A stretch of DNA of 25,078 bases. Source: Thermoplasmatota archaeon (lineage in GTDB: Archaea; Thermoplasmatota; E2; DHVEG-1). Position numbers and translations under genes: made by a program. Location: assembly GCA_016930995.1 (NCBI GenBank), contig JAFGFQ010000039.1:1-25078 (forward strand), read 5' to 3'. The notes below the pieces were generated by a model that saw nothing but the letters and a program-made list of their open reading frames with translations, was not told where the DNA came from and did not search any database. Below are positions 13,484-21,426 of the stretch, piece after piece. How positions within the stretch are numbered: the stretch's first letter is position 1; each line of letters opens with the position of its first letter.

Positions 13484-15445
13484 ATGGCTGAAACGAAATT
13501 AGAATCATTATCAGAAATTTTTAATCAAAAACTTTTTAGAATTCCAGACTACCAGCGAGGATACGCCTGGAAAGATGAACATTTGGAAGATTTTTGGGAA
13601 GATATACAGAACATCAAAGAATCAAGATATCATTATACCGGCCTATTGACGGTTGAGAAGATTAAACTGGAAGATATCAAAGGGCAGGATATTTGGAAAG
13701 ATGATCTTTGGATGATCGAAAAGGGTTACAACGCATACTATGTTATTGACGGTCAACAACGATTAACCACTATAATTATTCTAATAAAAACGATACTCGA
13801 TAAGTTTCAGGATAGCGAAAGTATCAATTTCACACCAAAAGCCGATTTAGTCAAAAAATATCTATTTCAAGAATATAGCAGATACAAATCATTTCTGTTT
13901 GGATATGAAAAGGATAATCCTAGTGATGAATATTTTAAGACAAAAATATTGGATCAGGTATCTCTTTCGTCGGATAGAGTACCAATACATACCCTATATA
14001 CGTGGAACTTGAATGAAGCTAAAGAATTTTTCAAGAGAAAATTGGATCCAATGAGTAAAGAAGATGCGGAGAAGGTTTTCAAGAAAGTAGTCAATTCTCT
14101 TCGATTTAATTTTTATGAAATTGATAATGAACTGGATGTTTTTATTACATTTGAGGTTATGAATAACAGAGGAAAAGAACTATCCAAATTAGAACTTCTT
14201 AAAAATAGGTTGATATATCTATCGACATTACTAGACGATGAGATTGCTGATAGTGATAAAATCCGGTTGCGAAAAGATATTAACGAAGCTTGGAAAACTA
14301 TTTATGAATTTCTAGGAAAGAACAAGGATACTCCAATAGATGATGATGATTTTTTAAGGAATCATTGGATTATGTTTTTCGAATATAGTAGAAGCGAGTC
14401 TCAGATATATGCTAAATATTTGTTGAATAAATATTTTACAGCGAAAAATGTTCTTGGAGAAAACCCTGAATTAGAAATTGGATTTGACGAAATAAAAACA
14501 TATGTTGAAAGTATATCAGAGAGTGTCAAGAAGTGGTTTTATATTTTTAATCCATCTTTTCCAGATTCAGATTATAACGAAGAGATTAAGGAGCAACTTG
14601 AAAAATTGAATCGGTTAGGATTTGGTGCTTTTAGTCCGTTAATCATGGCTGCGATGATAAGAAGAGTTGATAACGATAAATTGTTGAAATTATTAAAAGC
14701 TGCTGAAAGATTTATTTTTCTCGCCTTTAATTTATCGAGACGTCCGTCAAATACGAGAGATAGCCATTTTTACCGCAAAGCAAATGAGTTTTTTTCTAAT
14801 TCGCATATGGATTTGAATGAAATAATATCTGATATAGAGGAAGAAACGGTTGGTTCATCTGTTGAAGAAGGATGGTTCGATATAAAAAGATACTTTGATT
14901 ACATCGATGAAATGTTCAAAAAAGAAGAAGGATATTACAGTTGGAACGGGCTAAGATATTTTCTTTATGAATATGAGTTGTATTTAAAAAATAAAGCAAG
15001 CGGTAGTCTTAAGGTAGATTGGGATGATATAAAGAAAAGGAAAAGAGAAGATACAATCGAACATATTTATCCTAGGGATGCCAGCAAAGAATGTTGGAAA
15101 AAAATATTTAATGAGTATGAATCCAATAACGGATTTCTGCTTCATTCTCTTGGTAATTTATTGCTTCTATCAAGATCTAAAAATTCTCAGCTTCAAAATG
15201 AATGTTTCGATTTTAAAAAGAAACATATCGATAGTGGCGATCATGAAATTGGATATTATAACGGATCTTATAATGAGATAGAAGTCGCACAATTCGAGAA
15301 ATGGTCTCCAGAAGAAATTCTTATTCGTGGGATTAATATGTTGAAATTTATGGAGAAAAGATGGGGGATAGAAATAGGAGATGATTTGAAAAAAGCAGAA
15401 TTATTGAAACTTGATTTTCTTGTAAAAAAGGAGATTACTAGCTAG
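13484..15445 (+). CDS. Single-chain GmrSD-type (DUF262 + DUF1524) restriction enzyme
   Basis: The N-terminal DUF262 domain shows IPDYQRGYAWKDEHLEDFW (about 18-36) and DGQQRLTT (about 89-96), the ParB-like NTP-binding core of GmrS. The C-terminal DUF1524 region shows EHIYP (about 525-529) and LGNLLLLSRSKN (about 556-567), an HNH-type nuclease like GmrD. Such 650-aa fusions are type IV restriction enzymes that cut phage DNA with modified bases. GGGAGGT precedes ATG 13484. The gene is AT-rich and ends 8 nt inside the 3' end of the opposing Orc1/Cdc6 gene. Confidence 0.88.
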   Translation: MAETKLESLSEIFNQKLFRIPDYQRGYAWKDEHLEDFWEDIQNIKESRYHYTGLLTVEKIKLEDIKGQDIWKDDLWMIEKGYNAYYVIDGQQRLTTIIILIKTILDKFQDSESINFTPKADLVKKYLFQEYSRYKSFLFGYEKDNPSDEYFKTKILDQVSLSSDRVPIHTLYTWNLNEAKEFFKRKLDPMSKEDAEKVFKKVVNSLRFNFYEIDNELDVFITFEVMNNRGKELSKLELLKNRLIYLSTLLDDEIADSDKIRLRKDINEAWKTIYEFLGKNKDTPIDDDDFLRNHWIMFFEYSRSESQIYAKYLLNKYFTAKNVLGENPELEIGFDEIKTYVESISESVKKWFYIFNPSFPDSDYNEEIKEQLEKLNRLGFGAFSPLIMAAMIRRVDNDKLLKLLKAAERFIFLAFNLSRRPSNTRDSHFYRKANEFFSNSHMDLNEIISDIEEETVGSSVEEGWFDIKRYFDYIDEMFKKEEGYYSWNGLRYFLYEYELYLKNKASGSLKVDWDDIKKRKREDTIEHIYPRDASKECWKKIFNEYESNNGFLLHSLGNLLLLSRSKNSQLQNECFDFKKKHIDSGDHEIGYYNGSYNEIEVAQFEKWSPEEILIRGINMLKFMEKRWGIEIGDDLKKAELLKLDFLVKKEITS

Positions 15446-16526
15446 TCTCAAACAAAACTTCTTTTGGCGTGTTCAGCGTGATGAAGTAGGCGCCGCCGTT
15501 GCCTTTTCTCTCCATGTTTATCAATCGGAGCTTTGCAAACTTTTCCACATAATTGCGGAACATGCGGTCGCCTAAATTCCCATTCGTGGTCCTGTAGCAA
15601 TCGTAAAGCTGTGGGTAGTTGACACCTTGGTCAGGAATTAACTTGAGGATGAACCGCTCCTTCTCCGAAAGCGCGGACAGCATGGTGGTGAACCTGGCAT
15701 GCTGAGTTTTCTTGAGGATATCCTTAATGTGGCTAATCTCCACTTTCCCGTGGGATTTCCTGGCTAGGTCGCCTGCCCTGAGAAGCGTCTCGCGCGCCAT
15801 CCTGACGTCGCCCTTATGTTCGGCGGTGAACTCGGCCAAAACATCGATTGCTTCTTTTGTGACCGCACCTTCGCGGAACGCCGCTTCCACTCTTGCCTCG
15901 ATTATTTCTTTCATCTCCTTTTTCGTGTATGGGTTGAAGGCTATCTCTTCGATTGGGAAAAGTGAGCTTTTAGCTCTCGGGTCAAGGTTTCTGAAAACTA
16001 GCGGATCATTCGAGATGGCAATGATTTGCACGGGAACCCCTTCGGATCTTGCCCTTGCTAAATCGTAAACCAGATCGTTATCCTCCAGATGGTCCACCTC
16101 GTCCAGGCACACGACGACCTTGACTTTTGCCTTAGCGAGCTCCTCGATGAATGAATCCAGGAGCTCATCGTAGGCTATACCCCGCCTGCACGGCATCCTG
16201 CGGGTCGGTCTCTTCTCTTTGAAGAAGTCCAGGAAAATCGAGTAGAGGACAGCCATCCTCGTGTTCTTCTTGAAACAGTTGACGTAACTGGCCAGTGCTT
16301 CCTTCTGCTCCATGAGGCTCTTGAAGATGAACTTCACCGAGGCGGTTTTTCCCGTGCCTGGCGGGCCGTGAATGAAGACATGCGTGGCGTTGCCTTGCAG
16401 GAAGTCGTAGATAAGTTGGCTTATGGTTTTTATCTCATCCATCCTGTTTGGAAAGTGGTTAGGGATATAGTCTGGGGTAAGAACCTCGCGATGTTTGTAT
16501 ACCGAATCTTCCAAGTTCGCTTCCAT
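15438..16526 (-). CDS. Orc1/Cdc6-family replication initiator
   Basis: An AAA+ ATPase of 362 aa. Walker A is GPPGTGKT (54-61), Walker B is CLDEVD with D142-E143, a sensor-1-like IIAISND follows at about 172-178, and the C-terminal 80 residues look like a winged helix. DYIPNHFPNRMDE near the N-terminus is typical of archaeal Orc1/Cdc6. The protein is shorter than the usual 380-420 aa chromosomal initiators, which fits an element-borne copy. ATG 16526 is chosen over GTG 16538 because it leaves a G-rich ribosome binding site. It has its own promoter with the shared leader motif. Confidence 0.88.
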   Translation of the reverse strand: MEANLEDSVYKHREVLTPDYIPNHFPNRMDEIKTISQLIYDFLQGNATHVFIHGPPGTGKTASVKFIFKSLMEQKEALASYVNCFKKNTRMAVLYSIFLDFFKEKRPTRRMPCRRGIAYDELLDSFIEELAKAKVKVVVCLDEVDHLEDNDLVYDLARARSEGVPVQIIAISNDPLVFRNLDPRAKSSLFPIEEIAFNPYTKKEMKEIIEARVEAAFREGAVTKEAIDVLAEFTAEHKGDVRMARETLLRAGDLARKSHGKVEISHIKDILKKTQHARFTTMLSALSEKERFILKLIPDQGVNYPQLYDCYRTTNGNLGDRMFRNYVEKFAKLRLINMERKGNGGAYFITLNTPKEVLFETS

Positions 16527-16603
16527 TCCAACCCCCACCCGTTCACCAGAAAACAGAAATCGCGGTACAATTTATTCTGAGGTTTCGTAAAGATTAATAG
16601 TTG

Positions 16604-16621
16604 AACAGAGTAGATTGCAAA
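16604..16621 (-). promoter_or_regulatory. Shared leader motif, Orc1/Cdc6 copy
   Basis: On the minus strand TTTGCAATCTACTCTGTT begins 95 nt before ATG 16526. It is two bases shorter than the other copies (one CT unit missing). The TATA-like TTTATTAA (16651-16644) is centred about 27 nt before it. The same AT stretch reads ATTAATAAAATG on the plus strand and probably serves the divergent gene at 16675. Confidence 0.55.
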
Positions 16622-16674
16622 CGCATTTTTCCAATTGATTACATTAATAAAATGATTAGATTATTACAATAATT

Positions 16675-17271
16675 ATGACAAAGAAATTGAGACCATATTG
16701 GTTGTACGTGGCATCTGGGATAAAAGGTAAAAAGCAAGGAGGAAGAGACATTGTTATAGACGAATGGACTAATGAAAATCTAGATCCTTGGGATGTCGAC
16801 GATAAAATCAAAATCTATGAACGTCAGGTAAAAGAATGGTTCTTGAAAAGGGCTACATATCTTCTGAGAGGAAATAATTATGGATTGATTGTTTTGATGG
16901 TTTGCCTTTCTTATCTCGAAGGAGTGGAGCAGTATCGAAAAGGGCGAAGTAGTCGACCAAATCATGAAAGCAAAAAATTTTTTAGAGAATCGCTTCAAAG
17001 GTTATATCCTGGCCAGTTTACGGAACCCCAATTAAACGTTTTTTATGATCAAGCCAGATGCGGTTTATTTCACAACGGAATGACCGAAGGGATGATTGTA
17101 TACAGTTATGATTACCCTCATCCATTGGATTTTAGCGAATTGGGAACTATTAAAGTAAATCCAAAAATCTTGTTAAAGGACATTAAGAAGGACTTCAGGA
17201 AATATTTGAGAGAGTTATATACAAACCAAAATCTCCGAAATAATTTTAATGACATGTTTAGTGTAACCTAA
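16675..17271 (+). CDS. HEPN-like protein with R-x4-H motif (198 aa)
   Basis: A helical protein whose QARCGLFHNGMT segment contains R128-x4-H133, the catalytic signature of HEPN ribonucleases in toxins, Abi systems and CRISPR effectors. A hydrophobic helix (GLIVLMVCLSYLEGVEQY) precedes it, as usual for this fold. No antitoxin-like gene is adjacent. The ATG at 16675 is about 25 nt downstream of a TATA-like stretch, with no ribosome binding site, so probably leaderless. Its stop lies 3 nt before the leader motif of the next unit, whose TATA box lies inside this coding region. Confidence 0.65.
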   Translation: MTKKLRPYWLYVASGIKGKKQGGRDIVIDEWTNENLDPWDVDDKIKIYERQVKEWFLKRATYLLRGNNYGLIVLMVCLSYLEGVEQYRKGRSSRPNHESKKFFRESLQRLYPGQFTEPQLNVFYDQARCGLFHNGMTEGMIVYSYDYPHPLDFSELGTIKVNPKILLKDIKKDFRKYLRELYTNQNLRNNFNDMFSVT

Positions 17272-17274
17272 TCG

Positions 17275-17294
17275 TTTGCACCTTACTCTCTGTT
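17275..17294 (+). promoter_or_regulatory. Shared leader motif, conjugation-like operon copy
   Basis: TTTGCACCTTACTCTCTGTT begins exactly 54 nt before ATG 17329, the same distance as at the radical SAM operon. A TATA-like TAATTTTAAT (17241-17250) lies about 30 nt upstream, inside the preceding gene. The leader ends with AAATTAC close to the ATG and has no Shine-Dalgarno. Confidence 0.6.
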
Positions 17295-17328
17295 ACCCTT
17301 AATCCCGTTTTCTGAGAAATTACTTTCG

Positions 17329-17649
17329 ATGGCTATGGCTATTCCATTTGACCTGAACGTGACTGATGTCCTGCCTGGTGCTGGGGCTACCCTAGGGTCT
17401 GAAAATGCTTGGATGCTTTACGTGCTTGCAGCGCTGGTATTTGGTATCATACTCGGCGGGACGATGCGCGGGTTGGCGAAGCTGGTTCTCGGTCTGGTTC
17501 TGGTTGCAGGGTTCGCCGTTATTGCGCTCATAGCGTTGCAGAGGCATGACCTCCTCTCGACGATCGCCTCAATCGTTTTCGGCGTCATCATCCTGTTGTT
17601 CAGCTTCCTTGTCAAGGTCGGGAAATCTTACGCTTACGTGAAAAAGTGA
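17329..17649 (+). CDS. Small membrane protein (106 aa), first gene of the ATPase operon
   Basis: Three hydrophobic segments (about 27-46, 51-69 and 75-97) follow a mildly acidic, extracytoplasmic-looking N-terminus; the end is basic (KVGKSYAYVKK). It could be a conjugation-channel component, given the two genes that follow, but no family is recognised. The second ATG at 17335 is an alternative start. The next gene starts 4 nt after its stop. Confidence 0.65.
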   Translation: MAMAIPFDLNVTDVLPGAGATLGSENAWMLYVLAALVFGIILGGTMRGLAKLVLGLVLVAGFAVIALIALQRHDLLSTIASIVFGVIILLFSFLVKVGKSYAYVKK

Positions 17650-17653
17650 TTTT

Positions 17654-18514
17654 ATGGGTTTGAACAATTGGTTTTATGGCGTTCATCAGTTGTCGCAGAG
17701 CGATGTTTCCAGCCTCGGGTTTCCTGACGGAGTTATCCTTGACGTTGAACCATCGCAGGCGAGTCTTGATTCCATCATCGGTATGCAGAAGATCCTTTAC
17801 ATGGCGCAGAACTATTCGGGACGAACCTCGTTTGAGATATGGAAAGACAAGTCGTTCACGTTTCATTTTTTCAGCTCTGCCCGCTCGGCTGAAGGGATGC
17901 TGAAAAGCCAGCTTCGTTCCGTTTATCCACAGTGCGAGGTGCGTCTGTCTAAGGCAAACATTCCTCCGCTCATTACTGGAGAGTTCGTTTCTGCCTGTTC
18001 GCTTGCTTTGTATGGCACGGAGCTGAACCTGCGATGCCCCGAGGATTTCCGCTATGACCCGCTCCGCCATGTGCTTGAAGCGATGAACGTGAGCCATGCT
18101 AAGTTTTTCGTGCAGATCCTTTTTGAGAGGATGGCGAAGATCCCGAAAAAGAAGATGGCCTTGCTTGCCCAGAAATACGGTGAGATGATTGAGACTGGTG
18201 TGCGGATTCCGCTCCTTAGATGCACGATACGGATCGCTGCCGTTGCTGGTGATGCTTATAGGGCGAGGGAGAGCATGCAACACGTTGCTCGGGTCTTTTC
18301 CGTTTTCGATTCGGAGCGGTGCAGGCTCGCTCCCCGGTTCAACGTACTGGTTAACAGCCCGTTGCGGATGCTGAGGAGCATGAATGCCAGGCGGTTCCCT
18401 CTGTTTTCGGGTTTTATGGCAAGTGTGCCTGAGCTCGCTTCGTTCGTGCACATGCCCGTTGGTGCGGAAAGCTGCGGTATCCGTTACGCGGAGCCTTCAC
18501 TTTCCCCTTGGTGA
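17654..18514 (+). CDS. DUF8128-like partner of the coupling ATPase (286 aa)
   Basis: Segments such as SFEIWKDKSFTFHFFSSARS, then LKSQLRSVYPQCEVRLS, resemble the domain (DUF8128-type, as I recall it) that precedes TraG/HerA-like ATPases of conjugation systems in archaea and candidate-phyla bacteria. In those it is often fused to or encoded just before the ATPase. No catalytic motif is visible. The ATPase starts 4 nt downstream. The assignment rests on pattern memory and context. Confidence 0.55.
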   Translation: MGLNNWFYGVHQLSQSDVSSLGFPDGVILDVEPSQASLDSIIGMQKILYMAQNYSGRTSFEIWKDKSFTFHFFSSARSAEGMLKSQLRSVYPQCEVRLSKANIPPLITGEFVSACSLALYGTELNLRCPEDFRYDPLRHVLEAMNVSHAKFFVQILFERMAKIPKKKMALLAQKYGEMIETGVRIPLLRCTIRIAAVAGDAYRARESMQHVARVFSVFDSERCRLAPRFNVLVNSPLRMLRSMNARRFPLFSGFMASVPELASFVHMPVGAESCGIRYAEPSLSPW

Positions 18515-18518
18515 TGCC

Positions 18519-20357
18519 ATGTTTGAGAGGCCAATAAAAATCGGTTTGGGCGATGCGAGAAACAACAATGGTTCGAAGAAGATTTCCGTCTCGCTTGATG
18601 ACCTGCTGCGCCACCAGTACGTGATCGGAGCAACGGGTTCCGGGAAAAGCACGCTCATCATTAACGAAGTTCTGGATGCTTTTCGCCAGGGGCTGTGCAC
18701 GTGGATTCTTGACCCGCACGGGGATTTGGCTTTAGATTTGGTGGAAGCTACCTACCCTGAAGACTTAGACAGCGTGCTGATATTTGACCCCCTGAAAGTC
18801 GGTTTCTCGCTTAACCCGTTTGAACTCCCTCGTTATGAAGGTCGTGAACAGCGGTCCATGATGGTAGAGCGGATGGTCGGGGAGATTGTTGGTTTCATGA
18901 AAAGGATGTACGGGGAGAGATACTGGGGGCCGTCGCTCAATCGGATTTTCCAGAATGCGCTTCGCACGCTCTATGAAAAGGATGATGCCCCTACGTTTGA
19001 GGAAATGCTGAACCTCATCAAGGAAAGACTTGACGAAGAAGATTTTGAAGATTTTTACGGCGAGCTGGACGCATTGCCGAAGGGAAGGACCGACGCCGTT
19101 ATAAACAAGCTGGAGCCGTTCGTCAGGAACGAGATGCTGAGGAAAATTTTCTGTCAAAAAGTATCAACGATAGACGTGGAGGAGCTGCTTGGGCCTAAGC
19201 TCGTGGTGTGGCGGCTGCCCAAAGGCGAGCTTTCTGAAATGAATGCCGGACTGATCGGGTCTGCGCTTGTGACGAAGCTGTGGCTTTCCATTGTTTCTAG
19301 AGAACGGAGCAGTCGGCCGCCTTTGTTCCTTGCCATCGATGAGTTTCAGAACTTTGCGCACCTTGAGACTCTCGGCGACCTTGTCACTGAAGGACGGAAG
19401 TATGGGATTGGATTGCTGCTTGCCCACCAGCACACGAAACAAGTTCCTGAAAAGCTGCTAGCTGACGTGCTGGGTAACACTGCAACCAAAACAGTCTTCA
19501 GGGTCTCGGAGCATGATGCCCGTGTCGTTGGGAACTCGTTAGGTTGCGGAGACAAGAACAGGCTGATGAGCGTTCTGACGTCTCTACCGGACGGGAGGGC
19601 CGTAGTCCAGCTCCGCAGCGGGTTTGGGGAGCGGCCTGCGGTTCCCTTCGAAATCTATACGCCGAAACCTCCAGCTAAAATGCATTCTTTTACCGAAAAG
19701 CTGTTAGCAAGGATGAGAGAGCGCTACGAGGCTCCGATACTCCCTCAGCAACCTTCCTTTAAACCGGAAGTTGATGCAGAGCTGCTGGACGTGTTGAAGA
19801 ACGTCTATGTCCTGAAGGAAGAAGGGTTGGAAACCACGAGAACGAATATTGCTAAGCGGATTTCTATCTCAGGAACGGAACTTAGCGCGCTGCTGGATAA
19901 AGCGCAGAGCATGGGGTTGGTTGAACGGACCGTGAAAAAGGAGGGGCGGGGGCGGCCCAAGGTCCTAACGGAATTGACGGAAAAGGGGTTGCAGGCGATA
20001 GGAGTTGGCATTTCATCTGGCAGCAGCACAAAAGCTGGTGGTGAACTGCATCGCGCCCTTCTTTTCAAGGTAAAGGAATGGCTGGACGGGCAGGGATATA
20101 ACACCGTTATACCTGAGCAGGGCGGACCCGGGGAACAACCTGATATGTTGGCTTACCCAAAGGATGGTGGACGGGAAATTGCTGTTGAAGTTGAAACATC
20201 AGCGAACCATCCTGAACAGGTTATCAAGAGCTATGAAAAAAATGTAAAGTTGGAGCGGTTCGTTATCTTTGTTGTGCTGGATGAAAAGGTTGAAAACAGG
20301 GTTAAAAGTATCTTGGAAAAGGTCGGGAAGAAGTTCAGAATTTTCAGATTTAATTGA
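18519..20357 (+). CDS. HerA/TraG-type ATPase with winged helix and nuclease-like tail
   Basis: Walker A GATGSGKST (37-45) and Walker B LFLAIDEFQNF (about 266-276) belong to the FtsK/HerA superfamily as in conjugative coupling proteins (TraG/VirD4-like). AHQHTKQVPEKL provides the usual motif after Walker B. Residues about 437-490 form a winged helix-turn-helix (TNIAKRISISGTELSALLDK). The last 100 residues contain QPDMLAYP and IAVEVE (about 540-558), a PD-(D/E)xK-like arrangement in which the lysine is Glu, followed by NHPEQVIKSYEKN. ATG 18519 follows GGTGATG. It probably pumps element DNA during transfer. Confidence 0.85.
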   Translation: MFERPIKIGLGDARNNNGSKKISVSLDDLLRHQYVIGATGSGKSTLIINEVLDAFRQGLCTWILDPHGDLALDLVEATYPEDLDSVLIFDPLKVGFSLNPFELPRYEGREQRSMMVERMVGEIVGFMKRMYGERYWGPSLNRIFQNALRTLYEKDDAPTFEEMLNLIKERLDEEDFEDFYGELDALPKGRTDAVINKLEPFVRNEMLRKIFCQKVSTIDVEELLGPKLVVWRLPKGELSEMNAGLIGSALVTKLWLSIVSRERSSRPPLFLAIDEFQNFAHLETLGDLVTEGRKYGIGLLLAHQHTKQVPEKLLADVLGNTATKTVFRVSEHDARVVGNSLGCGDKNRLMSVLTSLPDGRAVVQLRSGFGERPAVPFEIYTPKPPAKMHSFTEKLLARMRERYEAPILPQQPSFKPEVDAELLDVLKNVYVLKEEGLETTRTNIAKRISISGTELSALLDKAQSMGLVERTVKKEGRGRPKVLTELTEKGLQAIGVGISSGSSTKAGGELHRALLFKVKEWLDGQGYNTVIPEQGGPGEQPDMLAYPKDGGREIAVEVETSANHPEQVIKSYEKNVKLERFVIFVVLDEKVENRVKSILEKVGKKFRIFRFN

Positions 20358-20432
20358 TAATATATATTAAGTTCTGAGCCATACAGCCTTATTAATAATT
20401 TAGTTGTTACAATTTAATCATAGGGAGGTATC

Positions 20433-21422
20433 ATGTCCTACATACTTATTGATGAAAAGACTTTTGAAGAAACCGCATTCGATAACGAGGATGAGTTGGA
20501 GCGGGCTGTTGTCGATAATAAGAAATATATCTTTGGCGACGAGACGGTGCTAATCGACTTAAAGAGAAAGGTGGGCCAGAAAGGTTCGAAGAATACCGGC
20601 ATCCCCGATGGTTTTTTAATTGATTTTTCGAACGCGAATAAACCGCAATTATTTTTTGTGGAATACGAGTTGGAATCGCATCATCTTTACGAACATATTG
20701 GCCCGCAGATCATGAGGTTTTATGCATCCTTTGAAACCGGGGGAAGAGATCTTCAAGTGAAAATTACAGAATTTATTAAAGCTGAAAGTGGCCTGAAAAA
20801 CCTGGTCGAGAACAAGATAAAAAAGACGCCTTTCGACAACATCGATTCACTGTTGAATTACCTTATTTATGACAGGAATCTGGGAATCATAGTCATCATT
20901 GATGACCAGACTGAGGATTTCAATTCCTTGCTCAAACGTTTTTCAGAAGTTCCCGAAGTGGTCGTCGTCAAAAAATACCTTTGCGGCAACAATATAGCAT
21001 ACCAGTACAATCCTTTCAGGGAGGGCATCTCTGAGAAAACCCTGATGAAGGCGCAGCCAAAGGACATCATGGACGTAGACACGATCGTATGCCCTGCCAG
21101 GGAGGACGGATTTAAGCATGCATTTCTCGAAAACGACGCCTGGTGGGCCATCAGAATATCGCCCACTCTCATCCCCCAGTTGAAATACATCGCCATGTAC
21201 GAGACCCAGCCAGCCTCCCAGATAAGATGGATGGCAAAAATCAAACAGAACGGGATCCAGCAGTACAAGAATACAGGCAAATACATCGTGAATGTCGAGA
21301 GCAAGGAAAAAATCGGGCCGATACAACTGGACAAGGACAAGAAAGGCGTTGCTCCGCAATCTCCGAGGTACACCACGTTGGAAAAATTGAAAGCGGCCAG
21401 AAAAATAAGCGATTTGTGGTGA
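20433..21422 (+). CDS. PD-(D/E)xK-like protein (329 aa) paired with Trypco2
   Basis: Residues about 57-80 (IPDGFLID...LFFVEYELE) give PD with D59 and E77-x-E79, a variant of the PD-(D/E)xK nuclease core with the lysine replaced, as in some NucS- or RecB-like proteins; activity is therefore uncertain. The C-terminal part (about 210-329) has CPAREDGFKHAFLENDAWWA and APQSPRYTTLEKLKAAR, an accessory domain I have seen in restriction-like proteins but cannot name. GGGAGGT precedes ATG 20433. The next gene begins 4 nt after its stop, so they form an operon. Confidence 0.6.
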   Translation: MSYILIDEKTFEETAFDNEDELERAVVDNKKYIFGDETVLIDLKRKVGQKGSKNTGIPDGFLIDFSNANKPQLFFVEYELESHHLYEHIGPQIMRFYASFETGGRDLQVKITEFIKAESGLKNLVENKIKKTPFDNIDSLLNYLIYDRNLGIIVIIDDQTEDFNSLLKRFSEVPEVVVVKKYLCGNNIAYQYNPFREGISEKTLMKAQPKDIMDVDTIVCPAREDGFKHAFLENDAWWAIRISPTLIPQLKYIAMYETQPASQIRWMAKIKQNGIQQYKNTGKYIVNVESKEKIGPIQLDKDKKGVAPQSPRYTTLEKLKAARKISDLW

Positions 21423-21426
21423 TCTC

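Noticed and set aside
16525..16560. Origin recognition box next to Orc1/Cdc6
   Set aside because: TTCTGGTGAAC followed by G runs is only loosely like an ORB dyad with G-string, occurs once, and overlaps the ribosome binding site region.
17612..18451. 279-codon minus-strand ORF
   Set aside because: It is antisense to the DUF8128-like gene, which is coupled to both neighbours; the minus-strand product is rich in His and Arg and domain-free.
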